64,000 nucleotides of DNA from assembly GCA_947561715.1 (NCBI GenBank), contig OX387202.1, positions 17,125,001 to 17,189,000 of the forward strand, in the 5' to 3' direction. Positions within the stretch are counted from its first letter, which is position 1, and each line of letters begins with the position of its first letter. The translations under genes and the position numbers were made by a program. This stretch comes from Ascidia mentula. Lineage: Eukaryota; Chordata; Ascidiacea; Phlebobranchia; Ascidiidae. The notes below the pieces were generated by a model that was not told where the DNA came from, made no database searches, and saw nothing but the letters and a program-made list of their open reading frames with translations. Positions 1 to 13,000 of the stretch are shown here, one piece after another.

Positions 1-641
1 GTCCAAAAGTAATAGCAAACTAAATAATGCATTTGTTTTGAGTCACGCTCTGTACTTGATTGATTTATTGATTTTAAAGTTAAACGTTAACAACAATTTG
101 TCCTATCAACGATTTTACGACACAGAGGGTCAAGGTTTTTTAAATCGCACTTAGTGTATGAACCCCGCTGTCGCTTCAGACGGTGCGCGAAAAATCCGCA
201 GACAACCCCGTCTGTTGTGCAGAAGAGGGTGTTCCAAAACATATTTTTTCGTGCAGTGATGCAATCAAAACACATTCCCGTGGTTAGGATAAGTATGCTT
301 TATAGAGCGACCATATCTGGCCACGTATGGTGATGACCCCTATGGAATATTATGCGAATTTAAAATCTTGGACTTTAGTCATCTCTCCCAGACCCATCTT
401 CAACACCATTGCATTCTGGTTGCGGTAAACAAAAAAACATAACATCCTGCATGCGAAAATGTCTTTGCTTGTACGCTGTATCCAAATACTAAAATTGTGT
501 CAGATTGATTTCAGTTCGTATTCCGTTTCGTTTTAAGTCTATGTATTCTAATTATTGCATTTTTGCATGTTTTCGGGGGTTCGACGAATCCTTGCAGAGA
601 ATCGAAGGAGTTCGATGAGGTTGAAAGGTTAATAACCACTA
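1..641 (+). mobile_element. hAT-type insertion H, right part (cut by the window start)
   Basis: Right portion of the element seen complete at 28090-29381, ending in TAACCACTA and followed by the 8-mer ATTAAGGT. No transposase is encoded; short open frames here recur in each copy but show no domain. Confidence 0.7.
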
Positions 642-3071
642 ATTAAGGTTCTGATACTCAGACAAGAAAGCAACGAAGCGGGATGTTTTCAGAGGGAAAT
701 TTGGGAAAAAGGAACATTGACTTCTTTCTGCGTCTCTCTCGTATTTTAACTGCATGTCTTGCTCTTTTTCGGTGCGAGCTTGGAAGTATGCGTAATGTGT
801 AGTCACAGACTAAACTCACTGCACAACTGTATGATTGGCTCAAATGTTCGCAAATAAAAAGGTAACAAATACTAACAAAATAATGGAATTTAAATATTTT
901 AATTATTAGTTTTTTCTCCTATTTCTTTTAATCGAATGTTCAAGGCTTGGCACCCAAGCTTGAACAGCCACTGTGGCCCCTATAGGCGCAATAGGTCTTT
1001 TGGGGCCAAATGCCTGTTGGCTAATAATTGCCTGAATGTATCTCTGTAGAATTTACAATGGCAAACACTTGAATCCGAATAACAGTTTATTATCAGGCTT
1101 TTGGGAATAAATTCCAATCCCCGGCGAATAGCTTATAGAGTCCCAGTGATGGTTTGCTTGTCACAATGATAATAGAGAATGCAATTGAACAGTAACAGAC
1201 TGATCTTAACTCAACTTGTAATGCTAAGCACTGCGATTTGAAACGTAAGATCACATGACTATGCTAGGGCAACAGCGACACATAGTGGAAGAGGAAAAAG
1301 GGAATGTCACGAAATGACTGTTAAAACTTGTCATTGTCCGCTGCAATATCCACATCGCTATATGACTTACACCTTGTTTACGAATATGTTTAAGATTTTC
1401 CCCGAAAATTTACGCTCAATATTTTGTAAAGTAGATATGTTCACATTTTTCACAGCAACGGACAATACACATGGAAATATTTTTTGGAAACCGTCTCGCA
1501 TTTGTGGAAATATTGCTGGGAATCTTTGGGTTCATTAGCAAAGCCATAAGAAGTTTCTCTCAGGAGCTATAGAGAAGGTCAAACCTTGGTAAGTAATATG
1601 TTTGTGCAAGCGAAGCAACAGATTCGTCAAAACCACTTGTAGCGGATGCAATCAGGACTGGTATCGGCACTCAAATCTCGGAAATAATGTGAAAGACATC
1701 GGCAAAAGGCGCAATGTGATTCCATCGAACCAACGTTCTTTCGTGTCAATGCAATGGATAAACACGGGAAACTGCATAATGGTCACTGAATTTAACGCCT
1801 CACAAAAAATAAAACAACATTTTGGTTTGGTACATATGGCGATGCATCAACACAAAAACACTTCCGCTGTCTCCACGGGGGAAATTCCCTCTTACTTGCA
1901 AGTTTCATGTAATTTCGTTTACCTAAGAAAGGGCGCACAAAAACAGAAGAGAATATACCGGAATAGTGACATTGCCATATTGATGTGAATTATCAAACAC
2001 ATCAATCAATTTATTTGAACTTGGGCATTGCGTAAGAATGAAAGTTGCACAAAAATTATTTTCGTAAATATTGTTGCTGATTGCTACATAATAAACCGTG
2101 CACATGAAAGCATTGGTATGAGTTCGACTTCCGATCGTAGACAAAACTTGCCTGGAGTTTTTATATTGAAAGAGGAAGCTGGACGTTATCTGCAAGAACG
2201 CTGAGAAAAAAGAACGTTGACTTCTTTCTACGTCTCTCTCTTTTATTTTAGCTGGATTTCTTGCTCTTTTTCAGTGCGAGCTTGGAAATACGGCACAACT
2301 ATATGATTGACTCAAATGTTCGCAAATAAATGAAAACAAAATAAAGAATTTTACTTACTCAAATTTAAGTTTTTAGTTATTTCTTTAAATCGAATGTTCA
2401 CTGGCATTGCAGCCAAGGCTTTGCACCACAGCTTGATCAGCCACTGTGACCCCTATAGGCACAATGACCCTTTTGGAGGCGAAAGGCCTGTTGGCTAACA
2501 ATTGCCCGAATGTCTCTTTGTAGAATTAACAATGGCAAACACTTTAATTCGAATAACAGTTTATTATCAGACTTTTGGGAATAAATTCCAATCCCCGGCG
2601 AATAGCTTATAGAGTCCCAGTGATGATTTGCTTGTTACAGTGACAATAGAGAATGCAATTGAACACGTCACAGACTGATCTTAACTCTACTTGTCAGCCA
2701 TGCACTGCGATTTGAAACGTAAGATCACGTGACATTGCTAGAGCAGCAGCGACACATAGTAGAAGAGGAAAAAGAGAATGTCTAGCAATGACTGTTAAAA
2801 CTTGACATTGTCCGCTGCAATATCCACATCGCTACATGACTTATACCTTGGTTTCGTATATGTGCAAGATTTTCCCCGAAAGGTTACGCTGTATATTTTT
2901 GAAGCAAATGTGTTCACAATTTGCACAGCAACACAGAATAAGAAGTATTTTGGGGAACCGTCAGGCATTCGTGGAAGTATTGCTAGGAACCATTGTGTTC
3001 ATTAGCAAAGCCATAAGAAGTTTCTCGCAGGAGCTATACAGAATTATACAAAATTTCCCAAATATTGAGGT
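642..3071 (+). repeat. Unit A array, two units
   Basis: Two tandem copies of a ~1.5 kb repeat. Landmarks recur in order: TTCTTTCTGCGTCTCTCTC, CTTGCTCTTTTTC, a CCACTGTGGCCCCTATAGGC stretch, GCGATTTGAAACGTAAGATC, TTGTCCGCTGCAATATCCAC, and a stretch beginning AAGCGAAGCAACAGAT. Short open frames on both strands recur between units, but none matches a protein family I know. Confidence 0.85.
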
Positions 3072-4449
3072 AAGTGGTTCTTAACCTGGGTTCGATCAAA
3101 CCCCCCCGGGAGTTCGATTTCGACGTTTCAAGGGTTCTACGAAGGTCCAATGATTTACAAATACCATGGGACATTTCAGTCACGTTTTTCTCTTTAACAA
3201 ATTGCAGAAACAAAATTATTTAATTTGTGTAGCTGCAAACAGATGGCCACTGTTTCGACCTAAAAGGGTCTCATCAGTGCAGCTGGTGTTTTAAAATATT
3301 TAATTTCGCAAGTTAAGTTGGCACGGGGAGGTTGGATTGTAACCATTGAATACTTTCACTCGCATGAGTTAAGATGGTAATTGCTGTGCACTTGCGTGAA
3401 TTTGAAAATCGTTCGTAGTCATGGCTGACGTAAACATTCATCACACACGTACAACATTAGTGGCTGGCGGTGCGGTTTTCGATATCGCGGCAAACTGCCG
3501 GACGTTCATACGAGCCGGCGCCATGCCGTGAAGGCGTGATTTTCTCGCTTGCAACGACTGACGGCGGAGTTAAATCTGCTTTTCCATCAACATCAGTGAT
3601 CAGAAGATTGTTTTCGCGTGGTATTTGGTTTGTTATGATGAATTTTAGGTGGTTTCGAATACTTTTATTTATACATTGGGTGTTTGGTTAAAAAATCCCA
3701 GAAATAAATTAATAGATTATTATTGTTGGCAATGACGCAATAATTACTTTTTTGTGATATTGAAAACGTTTGTTTAAATAAATCTTGTAGATCAGTACCA
3801 CAAATCTGGTCATTTTCTGATCCAAAAGTAATAGCAAACTAAATAATGCATTTGTTTTGAGTCACGATCTGTAGTCTACATGATTATTTCATTGATTTTA
3901 AAGTTAGACGTTAACAACAATTTGTCCTATCAACGATTTTACGATACAGAGGTTCAAGGGGTTTTGGTTATTTAAACCGTACTTCGGGTATGAATCCCGC
4001 TGTCGCTTCAGACGGTGCGAAAATAATCCGCGAACAACCGCGTCTGTTGTGCAGAAAAGGGCGTTCCAAAACATATTTTTTCGTGCTGTGATGCAATCAA
4101 AACACATTCCCGTGGCTAGGTCAGATATGCTTTATAGAGCGACCATATCTGACCACGTATGCGAATTCAAAGTCTCGGGCTTTAGTCATATCTCCCCGAC
4201 CCATCTTCAACACCATTGCATTCTGGTTTCGGTAAACAAAAAAACATAACATCCTGCATGTGAAAATGTCTTTGCTTGTACGCAGTATCCAAATACTAAA
4301 ATTGTGTCAGATTGATTTCAGTTCGTATTCCGTTTCGTTTTAAGTCTATATTTTCTAATTATTGCTATTTTTGCATGTTTTCGGGGGTTCGACGAATCCT
4401 TGCAGAGAATCCAAGGGCTTCGATGAGGTTGAAAGGTTAAGAACCACTA
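3072..4449 (+). mobile_element. Non-autonomous hAT-type insertion H
   Basis: The 1,378-bp element has ends AAGTGGTTCTTAACC and GGTTAAGAACCACTA. It is flanked by ATTGAGGT and ATTAAGGT (7 of 8 matching). It carries an extra segment at about 3196-3300, including TTTCGACCTAAAAGGGTCTC, that the other copies lack. No transposase frame was seen. Confidence 0.78.
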
Positions 4450-4893
4450 ATTAAGGTTCTGATACTCAGACAAGAAAGCAACGAAGCGGGAAGTTTTCTG
4501 GGGGAATTTTGGGAAAAAGGAACATTGACTTCTTTCTGCGTCTCTCTCGTATTATAACTACATGTCTTGCTCTTTTTCAGTGCGAGCTTGGAAGTATGTG
4601 TAATGTGTAGTCACAGACTAAACTCACTGCATAACTATATGATTGACTCAAATGTTGCCAAATCAAAGGTAACAAAAGGCGCAATGTTTCCATCGAACCA
4701 ATGTTCTTTCGTATCAATGCAATGGATAAACACGGAAAACTGCATAATGGTAACTGAATTTAATGCCTCTCAAAAAATAAAACAACATTTTGGTTTGGTA
4801 CATATGACGATCATCAGCACAAAAAACACTTCCGGTGTCTCCACGGGGGAAATTCCCTCATACGTGCAAGTTTCATGTATTTTCCTTTACCCA
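4450..4893 (+). repeat. Unit A, internally deleted and interrupted
   Basis: The unit begins normally after insertion H, then jumps near 4668 from the CAAATCAAAGGTAACA segment to the AAAGGCGCAATG segment, a loss of roughly 0.9 kb. At 4893, after CCTTTACC, it is broken by the 21.5 kb block and resumes at 26413. Confidence 0.8.
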
Positions 4894-5060
4894 TGTAACG
4901 GTTCGGAACGGGATTTTTTTCTTGTAACATGATTTTCGTTAGCATAGGTAACGGTTCCTAACGACCATTTGGTGTTACAATTTTTGTTCGGAACATAATC
5001 TTTTAAGTCGAGTCTCAACATTGCAAAAACCGTTAGAGGGAGGTAGAGGTCCATATATTT
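4894..5060. repeat. Left end of the block, degenerate minisatellite-like sequence
   Basis: Repeated GTAACGGTTC, TTGTAACATGATTTTCGTTAGC and TTGTTCGGAAC motifs resemble diverged units of the 32-bp minisatellite found 10 kb further right. Confidence 0.5.
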
Positions 5061-6530
5061 TGGCGTTGAAAATCCCACACTTGAATTGATTTGATATGTT
5101 AATTAGTTTGGAATTCTCAAGTCTGCATTTAAGCAATAAATTTACATATAGTGAAGAGATTTATTGAATATGAAGTTACATAGAAAAGAAATAAACTACA
5201 GTGATGAACAACGTTGTTGCAACAAGGCACAGCTGTTAGAGCATACAGTGATGAAAATAAATGAATATTATTTACAAAAATAATGGAAGTGAACACTGAA
5301 CACTGAAAACATTGCGTGTAGCTTCTATGAGTCTCTTATAAAGTATCAAGGTTGCGTAAGTTCTTCCGAGGTCTAGTGTAAGTCCGACCATCAGTAACAA
5401 CAAATTGTCTATTAAACTTATAGCTTTTTGTTTTGACGTCTCTATGTTTGAACACTGAATGCATAGCTGGTGGTACTGCAGGTCGTGTGATGTAAACCGC
5501 CTTTGAAGTTTTGGTAACTGTTTTGAGGGAGTGACAATGTGCCCGCAATTGCTTTACAAAGCCGCATGTGTAAAGACGTTTTGATAAGACTTTTTCCCGT
5601 GTTCCATCATAGGGGGGAGTTTTTGTTTGACAGCGACACTCTATCTTAAATAATGCCCTCCCTAGAGACTTATACACTTATCAAATATCCACATGGTATT
5701 TACGAAAACACTGCCTTTTTCTCACTGCAACGCACGTTACGTGGCTTCCAGTTTGTACGATAACGCTTTCGTCTTTCTGTGACCATTCTATTCTATTTGA
5801 TTCAATTCTATTCCATGCTATGCTATTTTGAACAAGACTCGATTCGATCAACAAACCATATTTGGAATTATTCTGCCTGTCTGCATCTCGGCCGAGAGCA
5901 CAGGTGAATCGACAATTTAGTGGCAACTAGCCAACAGGTCAGCCGACCTTCATATTGCGGTAGCATCACCGACTCAAATTGTCAGGGAAGCCGAGTACTT
6001 TGCGGTAGTAAATTTTTCAATATCAGATTGTTTGTCAACTTGCTTCTTCATACAATAAAGATAAACAGGTCAAAAGGCCACAAAGTAATACACGCGACGA
6101 AAGAAAGTGTGAATTTAATCAATCAAACTCCGCGGCAAATGGGAGATTACAAAAACTGTATAACTTCCAATGTTTGTGGTGAAATGAGCTAATACTTTAC
6201 AACTATGCTTCATATGATACGTAACTTTTCGCTACAAATGTGAACTACAGCTACATTAATTTTGAACATCACAGCTTAGTCGGTTCGAAAAATGCATACT
6301 ATCAACCTTACAACAACAAGAATATTACAAAAATCTATCGCACATAAAGAAATTGTCGCGTAAAATTGTATAACTTCCAATATGAGATGTAGGCTTACTA
6401 TACACGTGACTATAAAGTAACTACCCGTATGTCAAGAAACTACATGCAACTACAAGGAATAATAGAGCACAAAGAAATCGTCACAAAAAAACGCATCAAG
6501 CTGAAATTTAAAAGTAAAATTGCACGACCA
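5061..6530. other. Low-repeat stretch inside the block, no recognised gene
   Basis: The longest frames are on the minus strand: 113 codons at 5336-5677 (very basic, ending VVTDGRTYTRPRKNLRNL) and 81 codons at 5681-5926. I recognise no domain in either. The second runs over a simple ATTCTATTCTATTTGATTC-like repeat at about 5785-5822, so it is probably chance. The remainder shows nothing I can name. Confidence 0.3.
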
Positions 6531-6536
6531 AATATG

Positions 6537-6620
6537 ACAAAATTTTGTTCCAACTCACACTTTCCGTAACAAAATTTTGTTCCAACTAACACTTTTCGTG
6601 ACAAAATTTTGTTCCTATGT
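6537..6620. repeat. Three isolated copies of the 32-bp minisatellite
   Basis: Three ACAAAATTTTGTTCCAACT-like units separated from the main array by the whole 190-bp satellite. They tie both sides of the satellite to one block. Confidence 0.75.
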
Positions 6621-7094
6621 AATAGTGGGAAACAAAGTTGAAATTTCTGACCAAATTTCTCAGCCAAATATTCGACACCAGGTAGGGGTTAAGAGTTATG
6701 AGTAAAGTTACACACCACGATACTTCGCTGCGCTACGAAAGTATCATTACAAGTCATTGAGATTTTGAAAACATCAACATGGAATGACTTTCTCAAAAAA
6801 GTAACAATGTGGATCGAAGCAAAGTGTTAAGGGTGAAAGGTCGAGACAAAACTGCAACGGATTTGGAATTCGTTTACAGCGACTGCACCATACGGAATCC
6901 AGTTTATAAATTTATACTGATCAATCACCAACCATTAATCTATTTGTTTCCTTACTATCAATGCAGTAATATTTCATGCAATGGCATGATTGGCAGGATC
7001 ACCTCACTATCACTGCATTAGTAGCCTATGTTTAAATATACAGATATGAGTGACGATTGGTTGATGCTATGGCGGCCGTATAAGATGCGGCGGT
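6621..7094. other. Stretch between the minisatellite seed and the satellite
   Basis: No gene seen. A short hairpin lies at about 6719-6745 (GATACTTCG, loop, CGAAAGTATC), with one unpaired base in the stem. Confidence 0.3.
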
Positions 7095-10000
7095 ATTACC
7101 AAAGAGTTGCCTACCTTCAATATCAACAGTTTTGAATTAATCGACTTATCATTTTGCAAACAAATATAAGATGCCAGTACAAAACGAGCAGTGAAAACCA
7201 AATTGGCGTATGTCTTATAGAATTTGATTGTTTGACGAAAACGCATGTTTGAAACCATGGTGGCTAAGGTACGGCGAAATGAACTAAATTTGAGAGTTGT
7301 CCGCCTGTGATTCCGACATTTTTATATCAAGCGACTTGAAATTTTGCACACAAATATTAGATGCCAGTACAAAACAGGCAATGAAAACCAAATTGGCGTA
7401 TGTCTCATAGAATTTGATTGTTTGCCGAAAACGCATGTTTGAAACCATGGTGGCTAAGGTACGGCGAAATGAAATAAATTTGACAGTTGTCCGCCTGTGA
7501 TTCCGACATTTTTATATCAAGCGACTTGAAATTTTGCACACAAATATTAGATGCCAGTACAAAACGAGCAATGAAAACCAAATTGGCGTATGTCTTATAG
7601 AATTTGATTGTTTGCCGAAAACGCATGTTTGAAACCATGGTGGCTGAGGTACGGCGAAATGAACTAAATTTGACAGTTGTCCGCCTGTGATTTCGACATT
7701 TTTACATCAAGTGACTTGAAATTTTGCACACAAATATTAGATGCCAGTACAAAACGAGCAATGAAAACCATGTTGGCGTATGTCTCATAGAATTTGATTG
7801 TTTGCCGAAAACGCATGTTTAAAACCATGGTGGCAAAGGTTCGGCGAAATGAACTAAATTTGACAGTTGTCCGCCTGTGATTTCAACATTTTTACATCAA
7901 GTGACTTGAAATTTTGCACACAAATATTAGATGCCAGTACAAAACGAGCAATGAAAACCATGTTGGCGTATGTCTCATAGAATTTGATTGTTTGCCGAAA
8001 ACGCATGTTTGAAACCATGGTGGCTAAGGTACGGCGAAATGAAATAAATTTGACAGTTGTCCGCCTGTGATTCCGACATTTTTATATCAAGCGACTTGAA
8101 ATTTTGCACACAAATATTAGATGCCAGTACAAAACGAGCAATGAAAACCAAATTGGCGTATGTCTTATAGAATTTGATTGTTTGCCGAAAACGCATGTTT
8201 GAAACCATGGTGGCTGAGGTACGGCGAAATGAACTAAATTTGACAGTTGTCCGCCTGTGATTTCGACATTTTTATATCAAGCGACTTGAAATTTTGCACA
8301 CAAATATTAGATGCCAGTACAAAACGAGCAATGAAAACCAAATTGGCGTATGTCCTTTAGTTTTTTTTTCGTAAACGAAAACGTATGTTTGAAACTATGG
8401 TGGCTAAGGTTCGGCGAAATGAACTAAATTTGACAGTTGTCCGTCCGTGATTTCAACATTTTTATATCAAGCGACTTGAAATTTTGCACACAAATATTAG
8501 ATGCCAGTACAAAACGAGCAATGAAATCCAAATTGGCGTATGTCCTACAGAATTTGATTGTTTGCCGAAAACGCATGTTTAAAACCATGGTGGCTAAGGT
8601 TCGGTGAAATGAACTAAATTTGACAGTTGTCCGCCTGTGATTTTAACATTTTTACATCAAGTGACTCGAAATTTTGCACACAAACATAAGATGCCAGTAC
8701 AAAACGAGCAATGAAAACCATGTTGGCGTATGTCTTATAGAATTTGATTGTTTGCCGAAAACGCATGTTTGAAACCATGGTGGCTGAGGTACGGCGAAAT
8801 GAACTAAATTTGACAGTTGTCCGCCTGTGATTTCGACATTTTTATATCAAGCGACTTGAAATTTTGCACACAAATATTAGATGCCAGTACAAAACGAGCA
8901 ATGAAAACCAAATTGGCGTATGTCCTATAGAATTTGATTGTTTGCCGAAAACGCATTTTTGAAACCATGATGGCTAAGGTTCGGTGAAATGAACTAAATT
9001 TGACAGTTGTCCGCCTGTGATTTTAACATTTTTACATCAAGTGACTCGAAATTTTGCACACAAATATAAGGTGCCAGTACAAAACGAGCAATGAAAACCA
9101 TGTTGGCGTATGTATTATAGAATTTGATTGTTTGCCGAAAACGCATGTTTGAAACCATGGTGGCTGAGGTACGGAGAAATGAACTAAATTTGACAGTTGT
9201 CCGCCTGTGATTTCAACATTTTTTTGACAAGCGACTCGAAATTTTGCACACAAATATAAGATGTCAGTACAAAACGAGCAATGAAAACCAAATTGGCGTA
9301 AGTCCTATAGAATTTGATTGTTTGCCGAAAACGCATTTTTGAAACCATGATGGCTAAGGTTCGGTGAAATGAACTAAATTTGACAGTTGTCCGCCTGTGA
9401 TTTTAACATTTTTACATCAAGTGACTCGAAATTTTGCACACAAATATAAGGTGCCAGTACAAAACGAGCAATGAAAACCATGTTGGCGTATGTATTATAG
9501 AATTTGATTGTTTGCCGAAAACGCATGTTTGAAACCATGGTGGCTGAGGTACGGCGAAATGAACTAAATTTGACAGTTGTCCGCCTGTGATTTTAACATT
9601 TTTACATCAAGCGACTTGAAATTTTGCACACAAATATTAGATGCCAGTACAAAACGAGCAATGAAATCCAAATTGGCGTATGTCCTTTAGTTTTTTTTTC
9701 GTAAACGAAAACGTATGTTTGAAACTATGGTGGCTAAGGTTCGGCGAAATGAACTAAATTTGACAGTTGTCCGCCTGTGATTTCAACATTTTTATATCAA
9801 GCGACTCGACATTTTGCACACAAATATAAGATGTCAGTACAAAACGAGCAATGAAAACCAAATTGGCGTATGTCTTATAGAATTTGATTGTTTGCCGAAA
9901 ACGAATGTTTGAAACCATGGTGGCTAAGGTACGGCGAAATGAACTAAATTTGACAGTTGTCCGCCTGTGATTTCGACATTTTTTTTCAAGCGACTTGAAA

Positions 10001-13000
10001 TTTTGCACACAAATATTAGATGCCAGTACAAAACGAGCAATGAAAACCAAATTGGCGTATGTCCTTTAGTTTTTTTTTCGTAAACGAAAACGTATGTTTG
10101 AAACTATGGTGGCTAAGGTTCGGCGAAATGAACTAAATTTGACAGTGGTCCGCCTGTGATTTCAACATTTTTATATCAAGCGACTTGAAATTTTGCACAC
10201 AAATATAAGATGTCAGCACAAAACGGGCAATGAAAACCAAATTGGCGTATGTCCAAAAAATTTGATTGTTTGCCGAAAACGCATGTTTGAAACCATGGTG
10301 GCTGAGGTAAGGCGAAATGAACTAAATTTGACAGTTGTCCGCCTGTGATTTCGACATTTTTATATCAAGCGACTTGAAATTTTGCACACAAATATTAGAT
10401 GCCAGTACTAAACGAGCAATGATAACCAAATTGGCGTATGTCCTTTAGTTTTTTTTTCGTAAACGAAAACGTATGTTTGAAACTATGGTGGCTAAGGTTC
10501 GGCGAAATGAACTAAAGTTGACAGTTGTCCGCCCGTGATTTCAACATTTTTATATCAAGCGACTTGAAATTTTGCACACAAATATAAGATGTCAGTACAA
10601 AACGAGCAATGAAAACCAAATTAGCGTATGTCCTACAGAATTTGATTGTTTGCCGAAAACGCATGTTTGAAACCATGGTGGCTAAGGTAAGGCGAAATGA
10701 ACTAAATTTGAGAGTTGTCCGCCTGTGATTTCGACATTTTTATATCAAGCGACTTGAAATTTTGCACACAAATATTAGATGCCAGTACAAAACGAGCAAT
10801 GAAAACCAAATTGGCGTATGTCCTTTAGTTTTTTTTTCGTAAACGAAAACGTATGTTTGAAACTATGGTGGCTAAGGTTCGGCGAAATGAACTAAAGTTG
10901 ACAGTTGTCCGCCCGTGATTTCAACATTTTTATATCAAGCGACTTGAAATTTTGCACACAAATATTAGATGCCAGTACAAAACGAGCAATGAAAACCAAA
11001 TTGGCGTATGTCCTATAGAATTTGATTGTTTGCCGAAAACGCATTTTTGAAACCATGGTGGCTAAGGTTCGGTGAAATGAACTAAATTTGACAGTTGTCC
11101 GCCTGTGATTTTAACATTTTTACATCAAGTGACTCGAAATTTTGCACACAAATATAAGGTGCCAGTACAAAACGAGCAATGAAAACCATGTTGGCGTATG
11201 TATTATAGAATTTGATTGTTTGCCGAAAACGCATGTTTGAAACCATGGTGGCTGAGGTACGGCGAAATGAACTAAATTTGACAGTTGTCCGCCTGTGATT
11301 TTAACATTTTTACATCAAGCGACTTGAAATTTTGCACACAAATATTAGATGCCAGTACAAAACGAGCAATGAAAACCAAATTGGCGTATGTCCTTAATTT
11401 TTTTTTCGTAAACGAAAACGTATGTTTGAAACTATGGTGGCTAAGGTTCGGCGAAATGAACTAAATTTGACAGTTGTCCGCCCGTGATTTCAACATTTTT
11501 ATATCAAGCGACTTGAAATTTTGCACACAAATATTAGATGCCAGTACAAAACGAGCAATGAAATCCAAATTGGCGTATGTCCTACAGAATTTGATTGTTT
11601 GCCGAAAACGCATGTTCAAAACAATGGTGGCTAAAGTTCGGCGAAATGAACTAAATTTGACATTTGTCCGCCTGTGATTTCAACATTTTTATATCAAGCG
11701 ACTCGAAATTTTGCACACAAATATAAGATGTCAGTACAAAACGAGCAATGAAAACCAAATTGGCGTATGTCTTATAGAATTTGATTGTTTGCCGAAAACG
11801 CATGTTTGAAACCATGGTGGCTAAGGTACGGCGAAATGAACTAAATTTGACAGTTGTCCGCCTGTGATTTCGACATTTTTTTTCAAGCGACTTGAAATTT
11901 TGCACACAAATATTAGATGACAGTACAAAACGAGCAATGAAAACCAAATTGGCGTATGTCCTTTAGTTTTTTTTTCGTAAACGAAAACGTATGTTTGAAA
12001 CTATGGTGGCTAAGGTTCGGCGAAATGAACTAAATTTGACAGTGGTTCGCCTGTGATTTCAACATTTTTATATCAAGCGACTTGAAATTTTGCACACAAA
12101 TATAAGATGTCAGCACAAAACGGGCAATGAAAACCAAATTGGCGTATGTCCAAAAAATTTGATTGTTTGCCGAAAACGCATGTTTGAAACCATGGTGGCT
12201 GAGGTAAGGCGAAATGAACTAAATTTGACAGTTGTCCCCCTGTGATTTCAACATTTTTATATCAAGCGACTTGAAATTTTGCACACAAATATTAGATGCC
12301 AGTACTAAACGAGCAATGATAACCAAATTGGCGTATGTCCTTTAGTTTTTTTTTCGTAAACGAAAACGTATGTTTGAAACTATGGTGGCTAAGGTTCGGC
12401 GAAATGAACTAAAGTTGACAGTTGTCCGCCCGTGATTTCAACATTTTTATATCAAGCGACTTGAAATTTTGCACACAAATATAAGATGTCAGTACAAAAC
12501 GAGCAATGAAAACCAAATTAGCGTATGTCCTACAGAATTTGATTGTTTGCCGAAAACGCATGTTTGAAACCATGGTGGCTAAGGTAAGGCGAAATGAACT
12601 AAATTTGAGAGTTGTCCGCCTGTGATTTCGACATTTTTATATCAAGCGACTTGAAATTTTGCACACAAATATTAGATGCCAGTACAAAACGAGCAATGAA
12701 AACCAAATTGGCGTATGTCCTTTAGTTTTTTTTTCGTAAACGAAAACGTATGTTTGAAACTATGGTGGCTAAGGTTCGGCGAAATGAACTAAAGTTGACA
12801 GTTGTCCGCCCGTGATTTCAACATTTTTATATCAAGCGACTTGAAATTTTGCACACAAATATAAGATGTCAGTACAAAACGAGCAATGAAAACCAAATTG
12901 GCGTATGTCCTTTAGTTTTTTTTTCGTAAACGAAAACGTATGTTTGAAACTATGGTGGCTAAGGTTCGGCGAAAGGAACTAAAGTTCACAGTTGTCCGCC

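Noticed and set aside
5336-5677. 113-codon minus-strand frame as a possible gene or remnant of a mobile-element protein
   Set aside because: The basic C-terminus is only vaguely like the tail of some element polyproteins; no motif supports a family, so no call was made.
5785-5822. Resemblance to the ascidian spliced leader (ATTCTATTTGA)
   Set aside because: Only the first 11 bases match, it lies in a simple ATTCTATT-type repeat, and no donor or snRNA-like body follows.
7405-11947. Repeated minus-strand frames (MVSNMRFRQTIKFYKTY...) in the 190-bp satellite
   Set aside because: They recur at multiples of the satellite period and end at unit variants, so they are by-products of the repeat.
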